From assembly GCA_024958715.1 (NCBI GenBank), contig JANWUS010000018.1, forward strand, positions 89,617-153,616: a DNA stretch of 64,000 nucleotides, in the 5' to 3' direction. The notes beneath the pieces are model-generated. The model had not been told where the DNA came from. It made no database searches and saw only the letters and a list, made by a program, of their open reading frames with translations. Origin of the DNA: Cyanobium sp. FGCU52. Its GTDB lineage: Bacteria; Cyanobacteriota; Cyanobacteriia; PCC-6307; Cyanobiaceae. The stretch's first letter is position 1. The number at the start of each line of letters is the position of its first letter. This document shows positions 1 to 7,965 of the stretch, one piece after another. The position numbers were made by a program, and so were the translations under genes.

Positions 1-2
1 CG

Positions 3-152
3 GAATGGCTCACCAGTTCCCCGCCACCGGTTGAGAACTGGGTGGGGGAGGCCCCCCTGGTCACCCACCCCTACGGCTACGGCACACCCGAGGGCCAGCT
101 GGATCTGGCCGCCGCCAGCGGCAGCGAACTCTGGCAAGCCAGCCAGCGCTGA
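3..152 (+). CDS. ctaD: Cytochrome c oxidase subunit I, C-terminal end (partial)
   Basis: Only the last 49 codons are in the window; the gene begins upstream. The frame reads EWLTSSPPPVENW and then VTHPYGYG before the TGA at 150. This resembles the tail of cyanobacterial subunit I of the aa3-type terminal oxidase, the membrane subunit that carries the heme/copper centre. The call rests mainly on the following gene, ctaE, which starts 60 bases downstream in the same direction as in the usual ctaCDE operon. The catalytic part is not visible. Confidence 0.75.
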   Translation, partial: EWLTSSPPPVENWVGEAPLVTHPYGYGTPEGQLDLAAASGSELWQASQR

Positions 153-212
153 TCCAGAAGCGTCAACCCACCTCTTGTCTGCCCGGTTCTCCTCGCGCTC
201 CACGCTCCTGCC

Positions 213-848
213 ATGACAAGCCTCACACCCGAAACCTCAACGGCCGCCGGTGCGATGGCCCTGAGCGCTCACCAGCTCGACAGCCATGGAGCAGAGCACG
301 GCGAAGGCCACGCCGATGTACGCCTGTTCGGCCTGGCCACCTTCCTGATCGCCGACGGCATGACCTTCGCCGGCTTCTTCGCCGCCTACCTCACCTTCCG
401 GGCGGTCAATCCCCTGCCGGCGGATGCCACCTACGAACTGGAACTGCTGCTGCCCACGATCAACACGGTGCTGCTGCTGGTGAGCAGCGTCACCTTCCAC
501 CGGGCCGGTCGCCGTCTGATGGGCGGCGACGGGGAAGGGGCCAGGCTCTGGCTGCTGGTGACGGGGGCGCTGGGCGCGGCCTTCCTGGCCGGCCAGATGG
601 TGGAGTACTTCCATCTGCCCTTCGGCCTCACCGACAACCTCTACGCCAGCACCTTCTACGCGCTCACGGGCTTCCACGGCCTGCACGTGACCCTGGGGGT
701 GATCTGCATCCTGATCGTCTGGTGGCAATCGCGTCAGGCCGGACGCATCAGCGCCGCCAATCCCTTCGGACTGGAGGCCGCCGAGCTGTACTGGCACTTC
801 GTTGATGGCATCTGGGTGGTGCTGTATGGCCTTCTCTATCTGCTCTGA
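213..848 (+). CDS. ctaE: Cytochrome c oxidase subunit III
   Basis: A 211-residue membrane protein, the usual length for the short cyanobacterial subunit III. Subunit III supports the core of the terminal oxidase that passes electrons from cytochrome c6 or plastocyanin to oxygen. Visible features are several hydrophobic helices, the segment TFYALTGFHGLHVTLG (about residues 147-162) with its conserved histidines, and the end ELYWHFVDGIWVVLY, all typical of the family. A His-rich polar stretch (HQLDSHGAEHGEGH, about 20-33) precedes the first helix. It follows ctaD, so the oxidase operon ends here. Confidence 0.96.
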   Translation: MTSLTPETSTAAGAMALSAHQLDSHGAEHGEGHADVRLFGLATFLIADGMTFAGFFAAYLTFRAVNPLPADATYELELLLPTINTVLLLVSSVTFHRAGRRLMGGDGEGARLWLLVTGALGAAFLAGQMVEYFHLPFGLTDNLYASTFYALTGFHGLHVTLGVICILIVWWQSRQAGRISAANPFGLEAAELYWHFVDGIWVVLYGLLYLL

Positions 849-1030
849 CCCCCATTCGAGCCCCCTTGCCGTTCCGGCTCGGGAATCGGCAGAATCGGAA
901 CACCCTCAAAGGCGTGCCGGCAATGCCTCCGACAGGCCGCATGTTCCCCTCGTCTACCAGTGCATCCATCAACGGAGACGATGGCGTCGGCTCCGATGGT
1001 CCCAATCACGGGCGTGAGGGCAACCCTGTG

Positions 1031-1411
1031 ATGCTCGAAGGCAAGGCTCTTCTCGACAAGGCCCGCTCCCTCGGCAACCGCCCCGAGGACCAGATCGCCC
1101 GGGCCTGCGGCTACGTCGGCCCCAGCGGCCGGGTGCTCAAGAAGAGCTTCTACCGGGCCCTTGTGAGCGCCAAGGGCTATGCCGTACCTTCCACCACCAC
1201 CGGCGGCGCCGGCAAGGGTCGTCAGGCCGAGTTCCGCACGCGGGTGCACGGTAACGGCAACCTGCTGATCGGTCAGGCCTACACCCGCCGCATGGGATTG
1301 AGCCCGGGCCAGGAGTTCCGGATCGAACTGCACAAGGAAACCGGCTCGATCTGGCTGCTGCCGATCGAGCCGGGTCATGGCGAGGGCGAAGGCGACAGCC
1401 CGGCGGACTGA
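1031..1411 (+). CDS. cyAbrB-type transcriptional regulator
   Basis: A 126-residue protein of the cyanobacterial AbrB family, whose DNA-binding domain is at the C-terminus, unlike Bacillus AbrB. Family members control nitrogen, carbon and redox genes in cyanobacteria. Visible features are the N-terminal helix region MLEGKALLDKARSLG, the conserved GYVGPSGRVLKKSFYRAL around residues 31-48, and the swapped-hairpin segment HGNGNLLIGQAYTRRMGL followed by PGQEFRIEL. The ATG at 1031 gives the family length; the frame stays open 55 codons upstream, but that part has no family similarity. The gene stands alone between ctaE and a convergent gene. Confidence 0.88.
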   Translation: MLEGKALLDKARSLGNRPEDQIARACGYVGPSGRVLKKSFYRALVSAKGYAVPSTTTGGAGKGRQAEFRTRVHGNGNLLIGQAYTRRMGLSPGQEFRIELHKETGSIWLLPIEPGHGEGEGDSPAD

Positions 1412-1440
1412 ACGCCTGCGCACCCGGCTCCGGCCCCGGG

Positions 1441-2067
1441 TCATTCGGGTTCGGGGTGGAAGCTGGCGCTGAAGGTGAGCAGATCGATGCCGCTGAACAG
1501 GAAGCTGATGCCCACCAGCGTGCCCAGCACCCACAGCAGGCTCAACTCCTTCATCGTCAGGATCAGCAGGCCCAGCAGCAGGGTCACGATCCCGTTGGTC
1601 AGCCCCCATCCCCAGCCCTTCACCTGACGGTGGGTGAGCGCCACCAGGATCGATACCAGCCCTTCCGCCACGAACACCACCCCGATCGCCAGGGCCAGGG
1701 CCGCCACCTGGGTTGCGGCGGCGGCCGGGCCGCCGGCGAGCTGGCGGATCATCCAAAGACCGGCCACCAGGAAGAGGGTGGCGACCACCAGACGCCAGAA
1801 GGCGATCGAGCCGCTGAGGCGCGGCGAGCGGGTGAGTCCGTTGATCCAGCCGATGATCCCGCCCACAAGAAACGACACGGCCACCACCGCGGTGACCCAC
1901 ACCGAGGCGATCACCGGAAAGATCAGGGAGAGAACGCCGAGCACCAGCAGCACGATGCCCTCGGCCAGGGTGAAGCTGCGCAGGGCCGAGCTGGTGGGAG
2001 CCACCAGGCGGCCCGGCGGTGTGGCGAGCGGGGAGGGATCGGGGGCCATGGTGTGCGTCGCGACCAT
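1441..2067 (-). CDS. HdeD family (DUF308) membrane protein
   Basis: A 208-residue integral membrane protein with about six hydrophobic helices in three repeated helix pairs, the arrangement of the HdeD/DUF308 family. In E. coli HdeD is linked to acid resistance; no function is known for the cyanobacterial members. The repeat signature can be seen as AEGIVLLVLGVLSLIFPV, then FVAEGLVSILVAL, then NGIVTLLLGLLIL. About 35 polar, Pro-rich residues precede the first helix, so the true start may be slightly downstream. It is convergent with the cyAbrB gene and 38 bases downstream of ribE on the same strand. Confidence 0.85.
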   Translation of the reverse strand: MVATHTMAPDPSPLATPPGRLVAPTSSALRSFTLAEGIVLLVLGVLSLIFPVIASVWVTAVVAVSFLVGGIIGWINGLTRSPRLSGSIAFWRLVVATLFLVAGLWMIRQLAGGPAAAATQVAALALAIGVVFVAEGLVSILVALTHRQVKGWGWGLTNGIVTLLLGLLILTMKELSLLWVLGTLVGISFLFSGIDLLTFSASFHPEPE

Positions 2068-2105
2068 CCGGAACCTAGGCAGGTCGGCCGGAGTGCGCCA
2101 TCCGC

Positions 2106-2771
2106 TCAGAGCCAGCCCTGCCGGGCCAGCCAGTCCGGGGTGATGGGTTCGGGCGCAGGCACTGGCGGGGCAGCGGTCGATCCGGCCAGCAGCCGTTCGG
2201 TGTACTTCGCCAGCAGATCCGCCTCGAGATTCACCGCATCCCCCACCCGCCGCTGCCCCAGGGTGGTGACGGTCCAGGTGTGGGGAATCACGGCGATCCA
2301 GAAGCTGGCGCCGGAGGGGTCACAGCCCGCCACCGTGAGGCTGATGCCGTCGACGGCCACGCTGGCCTTCTCGCAGACGTAGCGGCCGTAGGCGGGATCA
2401 CACCAGGCCAGCTCGAGATGCCAGGAGGCGGGCCGGCGCTCGATCGCCCGCACCACCCCCTGGCCATCCACATGGCCGCTCACCAGATGGCCCCCCAGCC
2501 GGTCGCTCAGACGCAGCGCCGGCTCAAGATTCACCGCCGCCCCCGCGGCCGCCCTGGCGGCCAGGGTGGTGCGGCCCAGGGTCTCCTCGCTCACGTCCGC
2601 CAGGAAACCCCGATCGCCTTCCAGTCGCTCAGCAACGGTGAGACACACCCCGTCCACCGCCACGCTGTCGCCGAGGGCCAGGGGGCCGAGGGCGCCGGGC
2701 TCCGTCCTCACCCCCACGCCGGCCGCCGCGCGCTCCAGCCGGCCGACGGCCTGGACCAGTCCGGTGAACAT
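2106..2771 (-). CDS. ribE: Riboflavin synthase, alpha chain
   Basis: A 221-residue protein. The enzyme dismutates two 6,7-dimethyl-8-ribityllumazine molecules into riboflavin and a pyrimidinedione. It begins with the hallmark MFTGLVQ, and two lumazine-binding repeats follow: LGDSVAVDGVCLTV with HLVSGHVDGQG in the first half, and KASVAVDGISLTV with IPHTW in the second. Length and domain order are normal for a trimeric riboflavin synthase. The gene starts 75 bases from the divergent nuclease gene and probably shares a short promoter region with it. Confidence 0.97.
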   Translation of the reverse strand: MFTGLVQAVGRLERAAAGVGVRTEPGALGPLALGDSVAVDGVCLTVAERLEGDRGFLADVSEETLGRTTLAARAAAGAAVNLEPALRLSDRLGGHLVSGHVDGQGVVRAIERRPASWHLELAWCDPAYGRYVCEKASVAVDGISLTVAGCDPSGASFWIAVIPHTWTVTTLGQRRVGDAVNLEADLLAKYTERLLAGSTAAPPVPAPEPITPDWLARQGWL

Positions 2772-2846
2772 CGCGGTCCTGCAGGGATTCCACTGGCCAT
2801 AATCGTTTCACGGACGCCGGCGCACGCCAGGGGGAACGGTCACGCC

Positions 2847-3428
2847 ATGGTGGAGATGAGCGTCACCGGCATCGCCCTCGATGCGGCCAGCCGCAGCCCG
2901 ATCGTGCTGCTCCGGGACCCCTCCGGCCGCCGCCAGGTACCGATCTGGATCGATCAGGCCCAGGCCCAGAACATCCTCGCCGGTCTCAACGGCGAGCGTC
3001 CGCCCCGGCCCCTCAGCCACGACCTGATGGCCAGCCTGCTGGAGGTGGCGGGACTGAAACTGGAGCGGGTGGTGATCCACGCGATCGAGGACAGCACCTT
3101 CCGGGCCGTGCTCAAGCTCGAGGGCAGCGACGGCACGATCCACGAGCTCGACGCCCGCCCGAGCGATGCCATCGCCCTGGCGCTGCGCACAGGCAGCAGC
3201 ATCTGGATGCTGGAGGAGGTGGTGGCCGATGCCTCGATCCCGGTGGATGCCGAGGCCGACGCCGAGGACCTGGCCGATTTCCGCCGCTTCCTCGATCGCA
3301 CCAGCCCCGCCGAGCTGATCCGCAACCTGGGCAAGGCCTCGCCGGAGAGCGACACCCCCCCCGGCCCGGAGAGCGGCGGCACGCCTGAGGAAGGATCCGG
3401 CGACGAGGGCCGTGCCGGCCCCGTCTGA
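2847..3428 (+). CDS. Bifunctional nuclease family protein (DUF151)
   Basis: A 193-residue protein of the BFN/DUF151 family, homologous to the bifunctional DNase/RNase described in plants and to small proteins common in cyanobacteria. Conserved segments are SRSPIVLLRDPSGRRQVPIW (about 14-33), DLMASLLEVAGLKLERVVI, and [19 protein letters not shown]. An acidic tail of about 60 residues is variable in the family. The ATG at 2847 was chosen because the family begins with VTGIALD; the frame is open further upstream but without similarity. Its end overlaps the next gene by 17 bases. The in vivo substrate is unknown. Confidence 0.9.
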   Translation: MVEMSVTGIALDAASRSPIVLLRDPSGRRQVPIWIDQAQAQNILAGLNGERPPRPLSHDLMASLLEVAGLKLERVVIHAIEDSTFRAVLKLEGSDGTIHELDARPSDAIALALRTGSSIWMLEEVVADASIPVDAEADAEDLADFRRFLDRTSPAELIRNLGKASPESDTPPGPESGGTPEEGSGDEGRAGPV

Positions 3429-4581
3429 GCCCGAGGAGACGGGCGGGGCGGTCACCCGGCCCTTCGGCCGCCGGGGTCGCCCCGTCTCCCTGTTCACCCT
3501 GGGCACCATGCGGGCCCTCGAGAGCCCCGCGGCGATGGCGGCCGTGCTGGAACGGGCCGTGGCGGTGGGCATCAACCATCTGGAGACCGCCCCGGCCTAC
3601 GGCCCGGCGGAGTCGTTCCTGGGCCAGGCCCTGGCGGCCCTGGAGCGGCGGGATCCAGGCGCCCGCGCCGCCCTGGTGCTCACCAGCAAGATCCTTCCGG
3701 AACTGGGGCTGGCGGAAGGGCGCCAGGCCCTGCGCGCCTGCCTGGGGCGGCTCGGTGTCGAGCGGCTCGACAACCTGGCGGTGCATGGCCTCAACACCCC
3801 CGAGCACCTGGCCTGGAGCCTGCGGGGGGAGGGGGCGGAGCTGCTGGCCTGGGCGGAGGGGGAAGGGCTCGTGCAGCAGGTGGGGTTCTCCAGCCATGGC
3901 GATGACGCCCTGATCACCGCGGCGCTGGAGAGCGGGCGCTTCGGATTCTGCAGCCTGCATCTGCACCTGTTCGATCGCCAGCGGCTGCCCCTGGCCAAGG
4001 CCGCCCTGGCCGAGGGCCTGGGCGTGATGGCGATCTCCCCCGCCGACAAGGGAGGGCGGCTCTACGACCCGCCACCGGAGCTGCAGCAGGACTGCGCCCC
4101 CTTCCAGCCGCTGGAGCTGGCCTACCGGTTTCTGCTGGCGCAAGGGATCAGCACCCTCACCCTCGGGGCCGCCCAGCCGGATGATCTGGTGTGGGCGCAG
4201 CGGCTGGCCCGGAGCGACGGCCCGCTGACGCCCGCGGAACGGCAGGCGCTGGAGCGGCTGGAGCAGGCCGGACGGCAACGGCTGGGCCGTGACCGCTGCG
4301 GCCAGTGCCGGGCCTGCCTGCCCTGCCCCTCCGGGGTTCCGATCCCGGCGCTGCTGCGCCTGCGCAACCTGGCGGTGGGGCACGGAATGGAGGCCTTCGC
4401 CGGCGAGCGCTACAACCTCATCGGCCGGGCCGGCCACTGGTGGGAACAGCACGACGCCTCGGCCTGCGTCCGCTGCGGCGAGTGCCTGCCGCGCTGCCCG
4501 CTGGAGCTGCCGATCCCCGATCTGCTGGCCGACACCCACCGCCGGCTGGCGGCCGCGCCGCGGCGGCGGCTCTGGGGCTAG
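3412..4581 (+). CDS. Aldo/keto reductase with C-terminal 4Fe-4S ferredoxin domain
   Basis: A 389-residue fusion. Residues about 15-285 form an aldo/keto reductase TIM barrel: INHLETAPAYGPAESFLG holds the Asp/Tyr region (Glu replaces the usual Asp), VLTSKI the catalytic Lys, and LAVHGLNTPEH the His. The C-terminus has two cysteine clusters, CGQCRACLPCP and CVRCGECLPRCP, which would bind iron-sulfur. Such AKR-ferredoxin fusions are widespread in cyanobacteria, but their substrate is not established. The start is GTG at 3412, inside the end of the nuclease gene, which suggests coupled translation; later starts would cut the barrel. Confidence 0.88.
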   Translation: MPAPSEPEETGGAVTRPFGRRGRPVSLFTLGTMRALESPAAMAAVLERAVAVGINHLETAPAYGPAESFLGQALAALERRDPGARAALVLTSKILPELGLAEGRQALRACLGRLGVERLDNLAVHGLNTPEHLAWSLRGEGAELLAWAEGEGLVQQVGFSSHGDDALITAALESGRFGFCSLHLHLFDRQRLPLAKAALAEGLGVMAISPADKGGRLYDPPPELQQDCAPFQPLELAYRFLLAQGISTLTLGAAQPDDLVWAQRLARSDGPLTPAERQALERLEQAGRQRLGRDRCGQCRACLPCPSGVPIPALLRLRNLAVGHGMEAFAGERYNLIGRAGHWWEQHDASACVRCGECLPRCPLELPIPDLLADTHRRLAAAPRRRLWG

Positions 4582-5615
4582 CCGGGAGGAGGGGCCGCCG
4601 CGTCCCAGAGCTGCTGCAGGGCCTGGCGCTCCTGGGGCGGCAGGGGTGGCAGATCCCGCCAGCGCTCCTGCACGGCGGCGGGGGGGAGCAGCAACTCGGC
4701 CACCGCCGCGGGAAACCCCTGCAGGGCCTGCTGCAGCAGCGGGCGCGGCAGGGGCGGCACCCAGCCCGCGGCCAGCAGGCGCGGCAGCAGGGGAGGCTCC
4801 AGGATCTCCGCCAGCCAGTCGATCGGGGGAACCGGCCCGTCGCCGGCGGGGCGGAGCAGCAGGTTCCAGGCCAGGGGCCCGCCCTCCGCCGGCAACACCA
4901 CCTGCAGGCGCGGATCGCTGCGCAGCAGGGGCACCACCCGGTGACGCGGCAGCACGGCCGCCTCGGCGGGGCCGCTCAGCAGCAGGCTGAGGCCATCGCG
5001 ATCGTCGCTGGCGGTGGCCTGGGCCCGCAGGCGCCGCAGGCGCTCCGGATCCCGCTCCATCAGGGCGATGGTGACCCGGGGGCTGGAGGGAAGGACCACC
5101 TTGCCGGCGAGGCTGGGATCGAGCAGCAGGTCCCAGCCGTCGGCGGCGCGGGCGGCGAGATCGGGCCGGTCCTTCAGCACCAGCACCCAGGGGGAAACGG
5201 ACCAGGGCCAGGCCAGGACCGGCGATCCCTCGGGGGCGAACAGCCGCTGCACCGGGGCGGAGAAGGGGGCCAGCCGGGCGAGGAGGGCCGGGGTGCCGAT
5301 CGGCTGCAGGGAGGGGCGGGGAAGGGTGCTGGCCCAGCCATCCCCCAGCTGGAGCAGGGCCGGACGGGAAGGGGCGGGAGCTGATCCCGCCGCCGGCTGC
5401 AGCGCCGCCCGCACGGCGGCGGGATCATCGAGCTGGCGCAGCCGCCAGGGGCGGGGCAGGCGCCGGGCCCAGCCGGACGGCAGTTCCCCCCGTACCGCCA
5501 GCAGCTCGGCGCCGCCGGCCCCGCAGCCCCCCAGCAGGGTGAGGGCCGGAAGCCCCAGGCCGTTGGAGGCGGCCAGGCGCAACAGGGTGCGGCGGGGGAG
5601 GAGGCGCTCAGCCAT
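4578..5615 (-). CDS. Extracellular solute-binding lipoprotein, putative
   Basis: A 345-residue exported protein. The N-terminus has a twin-arginine-like motif (RRTLLRLAAS) and a hydrophobic stretch ending in LLGGC, a lipobox, so it is probably a membrane-anchored lipoprotein. The rest resembles periplasmic binding proteins of the iron/polyamine type, e.g. GWDLLLDPSLAGKVVLP, a typical extracellular-solute-binding segment. No ABC permease or ATPase lies beside it, so the ligand cannot be inferred. It overlaps the convergent AKR gene by 4 bases and the upstream cobT-like gene by 8, so it is probably the last gene of the topA-led block. Confidence 0.72.
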   Translation of the reverse strand: MAERLLPRRTLLRLAASNGLGLPALTLLGGCGAGGAELLAVRGELPSGWARRLPRPWRLRQLDDPAAVRAALQPAAGSAPAPSRPALLQLGDGWASTLPRPSLQPIGTPALLARLAPFSAPVQRLFAPEGSPVLAWPWSVSPWVLVLKDRPDLAARAADGWDLLLDPSLAGKVVLPSSPRVTIALMERDPERLRRLRAQATASDDRDGLSLLLSGPAEAAVLPRHRVVPLLRSDPRLQVVLPAEGGPLAWNLLLRPAGDGPVPPIDWLAEILEPPLLPRLLAAGWVPPLPRPLLQQALQGFPAAVAELLLPPAAVQERWRDLPPLPPQERQALQQLWDAAAPPPG

Positions 5616-6759
5616 CCGGGGACGGTAGACCGGAGCGCTCCAGGGCCCGGCAGGCCCGGTCGCAGGCCCGGGCCAGGGCAGCGGGAGAGCGGCCGCTCAG
5701 CTGCCAGAGCAGGGCCAGTCCCCCTGCCCCCACGCCCTCTTTCACGTAGCCCCGCTCATAGTCGGCCAGAGCCGGGTGGATCGGATCGTGAAAGCGCAGA
5801 TCGGCCGCGAAGGCGACGGGCTCCACGTCCCAGTGCGCACCGATGCGCCGCAGCAGCAGGGGCAGATCGCTGCCGGCCTCGTCCGCCACCCAGGCCGTGG
5901 TGCCGACGGCCGCCAGGGCGGCCAGGGCGGGCCGCAGCGCCGTCGGAGCCACGGCCAGCGCCAGGGCCAGCACCGCGGCCATCTGGCTGCCCCCGGCCAG
6001 CATCACCGGCACATCGGCGGCGGCGGCGGCGAGCAGCAGGCCGGCGGCGAGCGGCTGCATCGGATCGCCCACCGCCGCCACCACGGCGAGGGGATCGGCG
6101 GGGCGGCCGGCGGCCGCCAGACCCCGCGCCACCAGCTCGGCCTTGTCGGCATGGACGGGGGCGTGGAGGCTGCCGCTCACCAGGCCATCGGCCTCCACCC
6201 CCAGCCCTCGGAGCAGCGCCAGGGCCGTGGTGGTGCCCCCCGGCACGCACTCGGCCAGCAGCAGCGGCGGGGCGCCGGATTGCCCGGCCAACCGAGCCCC
6301 CCAGCGCCGCCCCAGGGCCAGAAGATGGTCCACCCGCCCGGGCGCCATCGCCGCCCCCCCGCTCAGGCAGGCGGCCGGTCCATCGCCGGCGGGAGAGCCC
6401 GGCCGCAGGTGGGGCACGGCGGGAGCCACGGGACAGCCCAGATCCACCACCAGCGGCGTCAGCCCCAGCTCCCTCACCACCACATGGGCGATCAGCGCCG
6501 GCGACACCCCCGCCGGCAGAGGCGGCAGCGCATGGGGCCGCTCGGCCTCCGGACCGAGGAGCAGCAGTTCGGCATCGGCGGCGGCGGTGCGCCGACGCGA
6601 CTCCGGCGTGGCCCCCGCGGCCGAGATGCCGGGGACCTCGGCGGTGAGGGTGGCGGCCAGCAGCAGCAGCACCCGGGTGGTCGCCCAGTCGCTCGACCAG
6701 CGCGCCTGCCAGGCCGTCGCGGCGGAGGCATCACCGGCCAGGCGGCGCAGGGGGCTCAA
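5608..6759 (-). CDS. cobT: CobT-like nicotinate-nucleotide--dimethylbenzimidazole phosphoribosyltransferase family
   Basis: A 383-residue protein of the TIGR00303 branch of the CobT superfamily, placed in cobalamin lower-ligand synthesis. The diagnostic segment is VPGISAAGATPESRRRTAAA near residue 40, followed by a glycine-rich phosphoribosyl-binding region (ECVPGGTTTALALLRGLG) and AVVAAVGDPMQP. I chose the TTG at 6759, which overlaps the TGA of the upstream DUF2232 gene; the frame is open 33 codons further, but that part lies inside the neighbour and has no similarity. Enzymatic activity of this branch is uncertain because many picocyanobacteria make pseudocobalamin. Confidence 0.82.
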   Translation of the reverse strand: MSPLRRLAGDASAATAWQARWSSDWATTRVLLLLAATLTAEVPGISAAGATPESRRRTAAADAELLLLGPEAERPHALPPLPAGVSPALIAHVVVRELGLTPLVVDLGCPVAPAVPHLRPGSPAGDGPAACLSGGAAMAPGRVDHLLALGRRWGARLAGQSGAPPLLLAECVPGGTTTALALLRGLGVEADGLVSGSLHAPVHADKAELVARGLAAAGRPADPLAVVAAVGDPMQPLAAGLLLAAAAADVPVMLAGGSQMAAVLALALAVAPTALRPALAALAAVGTTAWVADEAGSDLPLLLRRIGAHWDVEPVAFAADLRFHDPIHPALADYERGYVKEGVGAGGLALLWQLSGRSPAALARACDRACRALERSGLPSPDG

Positions 6760-7403
6760 AGGGGATCGAGGGCCACCAGCGAGCGCAGCAGGGGAGGGGG
6801 TTCGCTGATCGGCGCCTTCAGACGCGGAAAGATCCAGTAGGCCACCGCATGCAGACACAGCACCACCAGCAGGTTCTGGACCAGCACCAGCAGGAGGGCC
6901 GCCACCTGCACCTGGGCCAGGTCGAGGCCGGGCCCGAGCCCCAGCAGGCCCGCCAGACGATCCAGCAGGCCCGCGGCGGCGGTGGTGATCACCACCCAGA
7001 GGTTGTCACCCACCAGCACCGACAGCACCGCCACCCGAACCAGGAACCCCGCCGCCCCGATCAGCGCCCCCAGCGAGAGGGTGATCCACCAGCTGAGACG
7101 CTGCCGCCAGCCCCAGCCCAGCCAGAGGGCCAGCAGGCCGTAGGGGAAGAGCACCAGCGGGCCGCGGATCGGCCCCATCAGGGCCACCAGCAGCAGGGTG
7201 GTGACCACCATGCCCTCGAGGGCGCAGCGACCGCCGTGGCGGAGCTGAAGCAGGGCGAGCGGAAGGGGCAGGGCCAGACGGAACAGGGGGCTGCCCACCG
7301 GCAGGTAGTAGAGGGCCACCCAGAGGAGGGCGGTGGAAGCCGCCAGATAGGCCGTGTCCGTGAGCTGGCGGGCCTGGCGTTGGCTGAGGGGAGGGGAGGA
7401 CAT
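6756..7403 (-). CDS. DUF2232 family membrane protein
   Basis: A 215-residue integral membrane protein with about six helices, matching the DUF2232 family found in cyanobacteria and Firmicutes (function unknown). The segment PLPLALLQLRHGGRCALEG and the long central helices are typical. The ATG at 7403 was chosen because it lies 7 bases after the stop of the upstream lipoprotein gene and begins MSSPPLSQRQ; the upstream extension would overlap that gene. The stop overlaps the start of the cobT-like gene. The placement topA-lipoprotein-DUF2232-cobT makes it part of a co-transcribed block. Confidence 0.83.
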   Translation of the reverse strand: MSSPPLSQRQARQLTDTAYLAASTALLWVALYYLPVGSPLFRLALPLPLALLQLRHGGRCALEGMVVTTLLLVALMGPIRGPLVLFPYGLLALWLGWGWRQRLSWWITLSLGALIGAAGFLVRVAVLSVLVGDNLWVVITTAAAGLLDRLAGLLGLGPGLDLAQVQVAALLLVLVQNLLVVLCLHAVAYWIFPRLKAPISEPPPLLRSLVALDPL

Positions 7404-7410
7404 CGGCCGC

Positions 7411-7965
7411 TCAGCGGGGTGCGGGCGCCGGCCGCACCGCCGGGGCTCCGCCCGGAGCAGCTTGAGGGCCGGCGGGGGCACTGGCGCCGTTCATCCGCTC
7501 GATCGTCTCCACCTCGAACGGCACACCGGCGGCCCGCAGGGCCTGGGTGACGCCTTCGGCCGGGGCGGCCGGGTCGGCCAGGGGCAGGCGCAGGGTGATG
7601 CGATAGGGGGCCGTGGCGGCGGGCCGGACCGGAGCGGTGGCCGCCGGCGGGCGGGCCGGCTGGGGCGAGGGGCGGGCCGCCGCCGGAGGAGCCGAGCCTG
7701 GCGGCCGGGCGGTGGGGGACGTGGCGGGGGCGGCAGCCCCCGGGGAGCCGGCGCGGGGCGCCTGGGGCGCAGCCGGAGTGGGCGGCACGGTGGCGGGAGT
7801 CGGCCGGGGGCTGCCGGAGGCAGGGGCCGGAGCCTGAGGCGACGCCGGCGTGTCCGCGGCAGGGCTGCCCGGGAAGCTGGCCGAGAGACGGTCACCGAAG
7901 GAGGTGCCCTGGCAGCCCGCCAGCAGCAGGGGAAGAACCAGGGCCGCGGCCCGCAGGGGGAACAT
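7411..7965 (-). CDS. Pro/Ala-rich lipoprotein, unknown function
   Basis: A 184-residue exported protein. The signal peptide [20 protein letters not shown] ends in the lipobox LAGC, so Cys18 would be lipidated. About 90 residues of Pro/Ala/Ser-rich linker follow, then a short folded-looking part, YRITLRLPLADPAAPAEGV (about residues 117-135), ending in a predicted alpha/beta segment. I do not recognise a family. The ATG overlaps the stop of topA by 1 base, so the two are likely translated together. The low-complexity middle is compositionally biased but in keeping with the local GC content. Confidence 0.7.
   Translation of the reverse strand: MFPLRAAALVLPLLLAGCQGTSFGDRLSASFPGSPAADTPASPQAPAPASGSPRPTPATVPPTPAAPQAPRAGSPGAAAPATSPTARPPGSAPPAAARPSPQPARPPAATAPVRPAATAPYRITLRLPLADPAAPAEGVTQALRAAGVPFEVETIERMNGASAPAGPQAAPGGAPAVRPAPAPR

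Noticed and set aside
1411..1441. ACCCGG...CCGGGT inverted repeat after the cyAbrB gene as a terminator
   Set aside because: Short stem, no T-run; common by chance at this GC content.
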